This document shows, piece by piece, positions 43,364-50,193 of a DNA stretch of 64,000 nt (position 1 is its first letter; each line of letters begins with the position of its first letter). Below the pieces are notes generated by a model that was not told where the DNA came from, ran no database searches, and saw nothing but the letters and a program-made list of their open reading frames with translations. Location: assembly GCA_902363445.1 (NCBI GenBank), contig CABJAB010000009.1, positions 1 through 64,000 of the forward strand, read 5' to 3'. Position numbers and translations under genes: made by a program. This stretch comes from Lachnospiraceae bacterium. Its GTDB lineage: Bacteria > Bacillota > Clostridia > Lachnospirales > Lachnospiraceae.

Positions 43364-43637
43364 TTACCTCCAAAATAGTCTCCGCCTCCCGGCTTCCGTC
43401 ACGCCTGCGTATGAGATGGACCATGATATCAATGGCAGAAGCGATCTGCTCCCGTATGGCGGCAAGCGGCAGATCACCTCCCATCATAGCCATAGTCTCC
43501 AGCCTGGCCATCATATCTCTGGCAGATCGCCCATGGCCTGTGGAGAGCGATCCGTCATGTCCGGTGTTCATAGCCTGGAGCATGTCCAGGCACGCTCCAT
43601 CCCGAACCTCTCCCACAATGATACGATCTGGACGCAC
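43251..43637 (-). pseudogene. cpaF: cpaF (Tad pilus ATPase), 3' fragment cut by prophage
   Basis: Only the last 128 or so codons remain. RPDRIIVGEVRDGACLDMLQ and AMNTGHDGSLSTGHGRSARD, with MMARLETMAM after them, are the Walker B/His-box region and C-terminus of the CpaF/TadA secretion ATPase. The N-terminal domain, Walker A and Asp box are missing. Immediately upstream of the fragment the sequence changes to a terminator hairpin and prophage cargo. In intact relatives the protein would read on from the left of RPDR into ALRM-type sequence. The 5' half may lie beyond the prophage, outside the window. Confidence 0.85.
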
Positions 43638-43641
43638 ATTA

Positions 43642-43676
43642 AAAAAAGGAGACTGAGTAAACTCACGTCTCCTTTC
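43642..43676. terminator. terminator hairpin at the prophage left edge
   Basis: GGAGACGTGAGT - TT - ACTCAGTCTCC on the minus strand followed by TTTTTTT; the plus strand also ends CTCCTTTCTTAT. It isolates the cpaF fragment from prophage transcription. Confidence 0.75.
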
Positions 43677-43725
43677 TTATATACTGTATCACAAAAATTA
43701 ATTCTTCCTTTGCATACAAAGTATT

Positions 43726-43743
43726 TTCCCTAAATATTGGGAA
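43726..43743 (+). promoter_or_regulatory. dyad upstream of ku gene
   Basis: TTCCC - taaatatt - GGGAA, an 18-bp dyad around AT-rich sequence that may hold the -10 of the ku-ligase operon (TTGCAT at 43710-43715 is a possible -35). Looks like a repressor site; it does not match the Firmicute LexA box. Confidence 0.45.
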
Positions 43744-43781
43744 CCCTATTCTTAAGCGAAAAACGAATAGGAGGAACAAAC

Positions 43782-44588
43782 ATGGCTGCTACAATGAAAG
43801 GGGCGATATCTTTTGGGCTGGTCCACATACCCATATCCCTGCATACCGCCACTCAGGATAATGATATCAGATTTAACCAGCTTTGTAAGGAAGACGGTTC
43901 GCGCGTCAAATATAAAAAAGTCTGTGCCAACTGCGGAAAAGAGGTTGGGACTGGTGACATCATAAAAGGCTTTGAGATCGAACCCGGCCACTATGTCACC
44001 CTGACCGACGAGGATTTTGAAAAAGCCAAGGTCAAAAAAGATAAGACCATCCAGATATTACACTTTGCAGACCTGGGCAGTATCCGCCCGATCTATTTTG
44101 ACCGGACCTATCACACCATTCCGGAAGCCGGCGGAGATAAAGCTTATGAACTTCTACGCCGCTGTATGCTGGAAGAACACACCGTAGCGATCGCCAAGGG
44201 CGTCATCGGGCAGTCGGAACATCTGATGGTCCTTATCCCAACCGACAAGGGTATTCTGACGGAGACCCTGTATTACAACGATGAAGTCCGGTCCATGCCA
44301 AAGGAACCGGTCCGGCCAGAGCTTACCGAACAGGAAATATCGATGGGAAAGACCATCATCGCATCCATGAAGGAAGAATTCTCCCCGGAGAAATATCATG
44401 ATGAATACCGGGAACGCTTATGGGAGATCATCCAAGCTAAAGCGAATAATCAAGAGATCACCGCGGCGCCAGATGAACAGCCGGCCAATGTCATCAACAT
44501 GATGGATGCCCTGGAACAGATGTTAAAACAGGCAGAAGGGAATAAACCGAAGCGGCCCCGGACGCGAAGGAAAGTGACCGCGTCATGA
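43782..44588 (+). CDS. ku: Ku protein, non-homologous end joining
   Basis: 268 residues from the ATG at 43782, after AGGAGG (an in-frame ATG at 43737 precedes the ribosome site). N-terminus MAATMKGAISFGLVHIPISL is the Ku signature (usual form WKGxISFGLVxIPV). RVKYKKVCANCGKEV carries the CxxC of many bacterial Kus, and the DFEKAKVKKDKTIQILHFADL core follows. Length is normal. Homodimeric Ku binds broken DNA ends and recruits ligase. Overlaps the ligase gene by ATGA. Cargo on a prophage, read opposite to the late genes. Confidence 0.95.
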   Translation: MAATMKGAISFGLVHIPISLHTATQDNDIRFNQLCKEDGSRVKYKKVCANCGKEVGTGDIIKGFEIEPGHYVTLTDEDFEKAKVKKDKTIQILHFADLGSIRPIYFDRTYHTIPEAGGDKAYELLRRCMLEEHTVAIAKGVIGQSEHLMVLIPTDKGILTETLYYNDEVRSMPKEPVRPELTEQEISMGKTIIASMKEEFSPEKYHDEYRERLWEIIQAKANNQEITAAPDEQPANVINMMDALEQMLKQAEGNKPKRPRTRRKVTAS

Positions 44589-45523
44589 CCGATCTGTTCG
44601 ACACCAAAGATATCCAGCCTATGCTGATCGCGGATAACGCGGAGCCTTTTGAAGATGATGATTTTCTTTACGAACTAAAATGGGATGGTGAAAGGTGTAT
44701 CGCCTATTTGGACACAGGAGCCGGCACAGAGCTGCGGAACAAGCGCAACGTGAAGATGCTTCCAAAGGTACCGGAGCTGGCAGGGCTTCACCTACAGGCA
44801 TCAAAAAAGTGTATCTTAGACGGGGAACTGATGTGCCTGGTGGACGGGAAACCGGATTTCGCTGCCATCCAGCGCCGCAGTCTGATGGGCAACCGATACC
44901 GGATCGAACTGGAATCCCAGAAACGTCCTGCAACCTTTGTCGCCTTTGATTGTCTTTATTATGATGGCAAGGACCTTACCATGCTGCCATTATCAGAAAG
45001 AAAAAAGTATCTTCAGCAAGCAGTTGAAGAATCAGACCGGCTGGCCGTCTCGCGTATCTTTGAAGCGGATTACGGGACAGCTCTATTTAACGTTGCCAAG
45101 CAACAAGGCTTAGAAGGGATCGTCGCCAAACGGAAAGACAGTCTATATTTCCAGGGCAAACGGACCAAGACATGGATCAAGATTAAGAACCTCATGGATG
45201 AGGATTTTGTGGTGTGCGGATACATCTACAAGGACAACCACATGATCAGTATCGTATTAGGGCAATATCGGGACAAGGAACTTATCTACAAGGGACATGT
45301 CACTCTAGGCGTGGGAGGAAATGCCTTTGCACAGATCAAGATGCTCCCGCGTATAGACAAACCGGTTTTTGATGTCCCAGCCGGGAATGAAAATGCTGTG
45401 TGGGTGCCACCTGCCCTGGTCTGCGTGGTCAAATACATGCACAAGACCAAAAACGGTGGGATGCGGCAGCCCGTCTTTAAGGGACTTCGGGACGATAAGT
45501 CCCCGGAGGAATGCAGGGAATAA
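44585..45523 (+). CDS. ATP-dependent DNA ligase (LigD ligase-domain type)
   Basis: 312 residues. Motif I KWDGERC with the AMP-accepting lysine (about residue 33), ILDGELM, motif IIIa-type VAFDCLYYDG, motif IV LEGIVAKR and motif V TWIKIKN, followed by an OB-fold with KNGGMRQPVFKGLRDDK. This is only the ligase part of LigD; polymerase and phosphoesterase domains are absent. With Ku directly upstream it forms a two-gene NHEJ system that could protect or circularise phage DNA or repair host breaks in stationary cells or spores. Confidence 0.93.
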   Translation: MTDLFDTKDIQPMLIADNAEPFEDDDFLYELKWDGERCIAYLDTGAGTELRNKRNVKMLPKVPELAGLHLQASKKCILDGELMCLVDGKPDFAAIQRRSLMGNRYRIELESQKRPATFVAFDCLYYDGKDLTMLPLSERKKYLQQAVEESDRLAVSRIFEADYGTALFNVAKQQGLEGIVAKRKDSLYFQGKRTKTWIKIKNLMDEDFVVCGYIYKDNHMISIVLGQYRDKELIYKGHVTLGVGGNAFAQIKMLPRIDKPVFDVPAGNENAVWVPPALVCVVKYMHKTKNGGMRQPVFKGLRDDKSPEECRE

Positions 45524-45532
45524 AACGAGAAA

Positions 45533-45554
45533 AGGCAGGAATCTCTTCCTGCCC
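45533..45554 (+). terminator. hairpin after ligase gene
   Basis: GGCAGGAA - tctc - TTCCTGCC, ten bases after the ligase stop. No U-run, so termination may be weak. Confidence 0.5.
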
Positions 45555-45705
45555 CTTCCCGATATCTCCGTTATCACATATAATGGGAGATTATATATGA
45601 TATCTTTATTATACCATCTACCGTGCTCCCCGCGCAATCTTCCAGGATGTCCAATGCTGTCTTTACTTTCCGCCTTGTCCAAACTTGCGGTCTTTATTCC
45701 AATAT

Positions 45706-45750
45706 TTGACAGTCTATAGCGTTTCAAGTACAATAAATTTGTACAAATTT
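45706..45750 (+). promoter_or_regulatory. promoter and perfect palindromic operator of prophage secreted protein
   Basis: TTGACA (45706-45711), 17-base spacer, TACAAT (45729-45734). Directly after the -10 comes the perfect 16-bp palindrome AAATTTGTACAAATTT (45735-45750), covering the transcription start. Strong promoter under tight repressor control is the simplest reading. Confidence 0.75.
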
Positions 45751-45768
45751 GTTCAATTGAGGAAAAGT

Positions 45769-47058
45769 ATGAAAAAACGTCAAGTCAGAAAATCTTGTGT
45801 CGCACTCTTGCTCACATCTGTTTTTATCTTTAGTTCTTCCGGTGGATTGTCCGCGACCGCTACAGAAGATACGGAAACGTCTGCGGATTACCGGATCTAT
45901 TTCGAAGAAGGGATAACCTATAGCAGTAAAGGCACAGCGGACAACCTAAAAGCAATCGGGGGCAGTCTGACGCAAGCAGCCTATCAATTCCCAGCAAATG
46001 GCGAAACCATTACTGTTGGTTTCTCCATCGACTCAAGTGATACTTCTCCTGCGTTTACCATCCAAGACGGGTTAAGTGATTACTTATCTGAGTATTATGA
46101 AGAAAATGGGACTTTTGTACCATTGGGTGATGTCGATCTCTACTATTATGAAGTAGAGGACACGCTTCCCGTGAGCAGGTCTAATACCGATAATCCATAC
46201 CCGGGTCTCAAAAATGTTAAAAATGTATACCGCTTATTGGAGACCCCCGCCCCTGAGACGGAACCGGACGACGGAAGCGAATTGCCAGCAATCAGCAGCA
46301 ACGCATTAGCCAACTCTCAAACTGGTTCGTATCATGTCTTTATAGGAAGCGAAACATGGCGGTATAATCAAGCCGATGGATCCATGACCAGATGTAATCG
46401 AAACATCAGTAGTCCGCATGGAGGAGATGGCAACCTCAGAGACGAATGGTACCCAACTATTGTTACAGCATCATTTCTTCAGTTCTCTGCACTTCAGGGT
46501 AAACCTCAAACACAAATAACCTTAAATTATATGTATCAATTTGGCCTTGAAAACCTCCAGGTAGATGATAATGAAACTTTAGAGATGGAAATATGGTTTT
46601 ACGACTATTATAAAAGTTCTGAAGAAGCGAAAACGAGAGGCCACAGTTTTATGCCTAAAACCCGTGATATTCGATGGGCCACTAATCAGCCAAATGCCTA
46701 TCTTGATACCCAGGCCTTTGACGGATATGGGGCCGATGTTTATTGTATAGGGGTCAGTGATGCCAACGCTTTAGTCGAAAATAAAAATTATTTTTGGGCA
46801 ATCCGTAAGGGTGGAATTGTAGAACCCGATGGCTGTGTCAACGATGGGCGCTATGTGGTTGCAGCTCAGCGGGGATACCGTCATTTATATGGCGGCGCAT
46901 TCGGTATTTTTTCGGAGGAACATGATAGAACCTATAAGCTTAGACTTTCTCCAGAAGCGTCATGGTATGATTCTGTATATTTATACGATCCAAAAAACAT
47001 CACCGTACCAGCACATTTTATCTTTAGAAATGGATTAGACCCCGTAAAATATAAATAG
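45769..47058 (+). CDS. secreted protein of unknown function (prophage cargo)
   Basis: 429 residues from the ATG at 45769, after GAGGAAAAG; upstream in-frame sequence holds the promoter. N-terminal signal peptide MKKRQVRKSCVALLLTSVFIFSSSGGLSATA. The mature part is rich in Asp, Tyr, Ser and Asn, looks beta-structured, and has a Pro/Glu-rich spacer near residues 165-180. No sorting signal, no membrane helix, no known domain. It lies alone between its own promoter and a terminator, a lysogenic-conversion type arrangement. AT content is higher than that of the neighbours. Confidence 0.7.
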   Translation: MKKRQVRKSCVALLLTSVFIFSSSGGLSATATEDTETSADYRIYFEEGITYSSKGTADNLKAIGGSLTQAAYQFPANGETITVGFSIDSSDTSPAFTIQDGLSDYLSEYYEENGTFVPLGDVDLYYYEVEDTLPVSRSNTDNPYPGLKNVKNVYRLLETPAPETEPDDGSELPAISSNALANSQTGSYHVFIGSETWRYNQADGSMTRCNRNISSPHGGDGNLRDEWYPTIVTASFLQFSALQGKPQTQITLNYMYQFGLENLQVDDNETLEMEIWFYDYYKSSEEAKTRGHSFMPKTRDIRWATNQPNAYLDTQAFDGYGADVYCIGVSDANALVENKNYFWAIRKGGIVEPDGCVNDGRYVVAAQRGYRHLYGGAFGIFSEEHDRTYKLRLSPEASWYDSVYLYDPKNITVPAHFIFRNGLDPVKYK

Positions 47059-47070
47059 TCATATTAAGAC

Positions 47071-47097
47071 AACGGCCAGAGTGAAATCTGGCCGTTT
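47071..47097. terminator. bidirectional terminator
   Basis: AACGGCCAGA - gtgaaa - TCTGGCCGTTT, between the secreted protein gene and the end of the convergent phage lysin gene. Confidence 0.8.
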
Positions 47098-47149
47098 AGT
47101 TTATCATCCGCTCACACCGGCGGATTTGCAAATGTTTTAAGATGTTAAA

Positions 47150-48175
47150 TTATGCCCGCTTTATATAATCCTTTGAGACCCAGCCGATATGTTTTCCGTC
47201 AATCCGGACCTGATACCATCCACCGGATTCCTCGATGACCGACACCATGTTCCCCTCTCCCAGCTTCGGCCAGGCAGCCAGCAGCCCGTATCCTGTCCCG
47301 GGGCCTGTCCGGACATTCAGCCGGCTCCCACTCAACTCAGAAGCCATGCCGGCCCATTCTGCGTAGCCGGCCGACTCTGCTGCCTCCTGTTCCGCAATTT
47401 TAAGGTAGGTGGCATTGACATAGGCGATCGTACCCTGGATGTTTATCTTTACCCAGCCATTACTATACGCTTCAATTACGTCCACTTCATTTCCTGCCCC
47501 CAACTCCGGCCAGATGGATGCCCTGGTCGCATCGGCATCCGGCTTTGTGCGGACGTTTAAAGTATCTCCCGGCGTCAGGTTGCACACAGTCCCATGCGCC
47601 CAGGGGTTATAGGATTTTGTTACAGAAGGGGCTTCTGTCTTGCTCTCAGGCACGTTTTCCGCCCCGCTGAGACGCTTTTGCACCGCTGTCCGGAAATCCG
47701 TCATGGACTTGCCAAACCGCTTGAAATACGGCTCCGGATCGCTGTGATTGGACGCGATACCCTTGTCATGCGCTTCGCAATGCCCGATGACTTTATCTGC
47801 AGTAAGTCCAAACTGTCTACACAGGGCCGCATAATGGGCCACGGCATTGTCCCACACCCTATTAAATTCCGCCGCTGTCTGCAGCTCACACAGTTCGTAG
47901 CCGATACAGTGGGCGTTTCCATAGCCGTTCCCGATATGCCAACATGACATGGTGTAGGGGGCAAAATTATAGACGCCGGTATCATCGATGAAGCCGTGGA
48001 CCAGCTTTTCTACTCCCGGCTTGTTCCAGCGCTTGTACCATCCGCCTCCGGCGCCGGACTGGACCCGGATGATGACAGGATAGACCGCGGGGCTGTGGAC
48101 GATCAGATACTCCACGCTGCCCAGCTTTTTATTCTCTCTGTAGCAATCGTTTTTTGTACAGTAAAGGTTTGTCAT
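47150..48175 (-). CDS. phage endolysin: N-acetylmuramoyl-L-alanine amidase with two SH3 domains
   Basis: 341 residues. N-terminal zinc amidase (Amidase_2-like, about 1-165): VEYLIVHSPA and VIGHCEAHDKGIASNHSDPEPYF supply His/Asp ligands. Then two bacterial SH3 repeats, each with LNVRTxP: residues about 200-258 and 276-341. Cuts the amide bond between MurNAc and L-Ala during lysis. Overlaps the holin gene by ATGA, a normal lysis cassette. Confidence 0.92.
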   Translation of the reverse strand: MTNLYCTKNDCYRENKKLGSVEYLIVHSPAVYPVIIRVQSGAGGGWYKRWNKPGVEKLVHGFIDDTGVYNFAPYTMSCWHIGNGYGNAHCIGYELCELQTAAEFNRVWDNAVAHYAALCRQFGLTADKVIGHCEAHDKGIASNHSDPEPYFKRFGKSMTDFRTAVQKRLSGAENVPESKTEAPSVTKSYNPWAHGTVCNLTPGDTLNVRTKPDADATRASIWPELGAGNEVDVIEAYSNGWVKINIQGTIAYVNATYLKIAEQEAAESAGYAEWAGMASELSGSRLNVRTGPGTGYGLLAAWPKLGEGNMVSVIEESGGWYQVRIDGKHIGWVSKDYIKRA

Positions 48176-48450
48176 GCCTTATCCTCCTCCGCATTTTTAA
48201 GCTGCTTAAATACCTGATTGCTCCCGGTAGCTGCCAGCCCGGACACGATACCCACCGCAATGGCCGTTATGTAGTCACCTGCCGGATAATCCGGGATGAC
48301 ACACATCCCCACGACGCCCAAAATGCCGCCCAGGACGCCGCAGATGACCGGCAGCCACTTATTATCTAAGGGCGTTGCTTTGACGGCCACGGCCGCCAGA
48401 TAACAGATGACCGTGATCCCTACTACACTTCCTATCGTTCCAAATTCCAT
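48172..48450 (-). CDS. phage holin
   Basis: 92 residues with two to three hydrophobic segments (about 5-22, 30-52 and 58-75) and a charged C-terminus (KQLKNAEEDKA). PLDNKWLPVICGVLGGILGVVG resembles the Hol44-type holin family. Forms membrane lesions that let the amidase reach the wall. Directly upstream of the lysin. Confidence 0.82.
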   Translation of the reverse strand: MEFGTIGSVVGITVICYLAAVAVKATPLDNKWLPVICGVLGGILGVVGMCVIPDYPAGDYITAIAVGIVSGLAATGSNQVFKQLKNAEEDKA

Positions 48451-48466
48451 ATTTCATTCCTCCATT

Positions 48467-48781
48467 TTAAATATACTGTACCAATATCATGATAAGTCCC
48501 GTTGCCAGCGCCCCGGCCACCACCGACACGATGGTGGTAAAAGCCGTCTTCTTTGCGCTGTTCCACCTTTCGGCCGGTTCGTCTTCCAGCTTCTTCAGAC
48601 GTTCTCCCTGTTTTTCCTGCTCCTTTGCCATCCGCTCCATGCTGTTCGCCAGCCGGTCAATGGATAAGGCAAGTGACTGGATGGTCTGGGTCTGTTCTTC
48701 CAGGTCCCCTACCCGGTGTTTTAATGATCCAATTTCCTTGTTGTGTTCTGCTATCTTTACTGCCACTTCTTCGTTGTTCAC
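48467..48781 (-). CDS. phage coiled-coil membrane protein (XhlA-like lysis/hemolysin family)
   Basis: 104 residues: coiled coil (about 5-70, with many Glu/Lys heptads) then one membrane helix (TTIVSVVAGALATGLIMILVQYI) at the C-terminus. This tail-anchored design matches XhlA-like proteins that assist holins. Sits in the lysis cassette. Confidence 0.7.
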   Translation of the reverse strand: MNNEEVAVKIAEHNKEIGSLKHRVGDLEEQTQTIQSLALSIDRLANSMERMAKEQEKQGERLKKLEDEPAERWNSAKKTAFTTIVSVVAGALATGLIMILVQYI

Positions 48782-48852
48782 ATCAGGTCTCCTTCCTTAC
48801 GATATCTGTTTCCAGGACCCATACGATGTCCCTGCCGCATCCCATTCTCCCG

Positions 48853-49320
48853 TCAGCATCTTAATCCATATATTGTGCTGATCTTTCTGTCCGTGAATAT
48901 GTTATTTCCAGTTGTAATGCCGGAAGTGTTTGAAAATGAAAAGCTTGTAGCAAACTCGCAAAAAATGTTGGACGCATATGCATGGAGCATTACTGTACAT
49001 AATGCCATTGCTGTGTCCCCTTCGTTTATCATCAGTCCGGAACATCCTCTGATCTTTATCGGATTGTTCCCTAATGGATATCCAAGGACTGGACACCCAT
49101 CTATGATAAGGATATACATATCATATCCTGTAATATTTACATCGTTGGTTTCCCCCTTCCCAATGTTTCCTGACCACAATAATTTTAATTTCAACTTATC
49201 AAGAATAAGATCAAGCTTTTCGCCTGTTGTTTCATCATACACGGCCTTTGTCACGGTGACCGGCAGCGTCACTCCGAATTTGGATGTCAGGGTCTTTATT
49301 ACCCCAGTTATGATTGACAT
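48853..49320 (-). CDS. phage tail-region protein of unknown function
   Basis: 155 residues. The first part, VTLPVTVTKAVYDETTGEKLDLILDKL, resembles stalk segments of phage tail fibres (the phrase on a declared number of options 'VYDEDTGEKLDxIL' is common in such proteins). The rest is a beta-rich, small-residue domain with no assignment. Placed between the tail fibre region and the lysis cassette; may be a receptor-binding tip. Confidence 0.55.
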   Translation of the reverse strand: MSIITGVIKTLTSKFGVTLPVTVTKAVYDETTGEKLDLILDKLKLKLLWSGNIGKGETNDVNITGYDMYILIIDGCPVLGYPLGNNPIKIRGCSGLMINEGDTAMALCTVMLHAYASNIFCEFATSFSFSNTSGITTGNNIFTDRKISTIYGLRC

Positions 49321-49332
49321 GTCTTGTCCTCC

Positions 49333-50193
49333 TTATTTCGCGATATAGCAGGCGCTGAAACGGATGGAGTATTGCGTGCTTGATGCTGACGCATATATGT
49401 TTCCATCTGGCGCTACATACACATTCATAGCCGCAATTGCATCTGACCGTCCAACCAATGGTATGTTCTTCCGGGGCGCATATCTATCCGGTATCGTCCC
49501 CAATAGTACATCATCTGTCCCTATCGTCACCCCTAATTGTAAATTTAGGTAAACACTTTTTGTCGCCGGAATATATAGGCAGTCCGAATCATAGACGCCA
49601 ACCCCTTCCGCGGGGGTAAAAGTTACCGCTTCTGGGGTAAAGTCCGCTTGCTTTGCATAATACCCCGGTGCCTGACCACCCAGAGTATCGGCGTCCAGCT
49701 GCGTCTCGAAGGTGGAACCTTCTATGGTGTCATCTGATGTGAATACACCATTTCCCATTGATTCTGCCGTGTTCTTAAGGCGGGTATCCAGATCGGACAC
49801 GCTTCCCGCCAGTTTACCTGTTATGTCGCCGAGAGTTTCACCAGATTCCGGTATTACCGTCCCCGTTCCGGTAGCAAAGGTGACGGTTTTATCGGTGATC
49901 TCTCCTCCCGCCGCCGCACTGGCTCGGTCTGCCGCTTCATTGGCCGAAGTCGCAGCGGTATCCGCACGGTTTACTGCTGCTTGTGTTTCTTCCTGTCTTT
50001 TCGTCTCTGCTGCTGCCCTTTTGATTTCTGCGTTGCTCCTCTGGACCTCTGCTGCCTCTCTGGCCACTTCTTTTTCCGCATATCCTTCTATTTGATCATT
50101 TCCCGCCTTGATCGCATCATGGATGGAATCACGGACTTCGTTTCCGTATATAGCCTCTTTGATTTCCCGGAGTTCTTCAACTATGTTCGCCAT
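49333..50193 (-). CDS. phage baseplate/tail fibre protein
   Basis: 286 residues from the ATG at 50193 (MANIVEELREIKEAIYGNEVRDSIHDAIKAG), an N-terminus frequent in Firmicute prophage baseplate proteins. An Ala/Glu-rich coiled coil (about 40-95) follows and then a C-terminal beta-rich domain that may contact the cell surface. Translationally coupled to the upstream tail protein, which it overlaps by 17 bases. Confidence 0.72.
   Translation of the reverse strand: MANIVEELREIKEAIYGNEVRDSIHDAIKAGNDQIEGYAEKEVAREAAEVQRSNAEIKRAAAETKRQEETQAAVNRADTAATSANEAADRASAAAGGEITDKTVTFATGTGTVIPESGETLGDITGKLAGSVSDLDTRLKNTAESMGNGVFTSDDTIEGSTFETQLDADTLGGQAPGYYAKQADFTPEAVTFTPAEGVGVYDSDCLYIPATKSVYLNLQLGVTIGTDDVLLGTIPDRYAPRKNIPLVGRSDAIAAMNVYVAPDGNIYASASSTQYSIRFSACYIAK

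Noticed and set aside
43726..43743. LexA/SOS box in front of ku
   Set aside because: The dyad TTCCC-n8-GGGAA does not match the Firmicute box GAAC-n4-GTTC.
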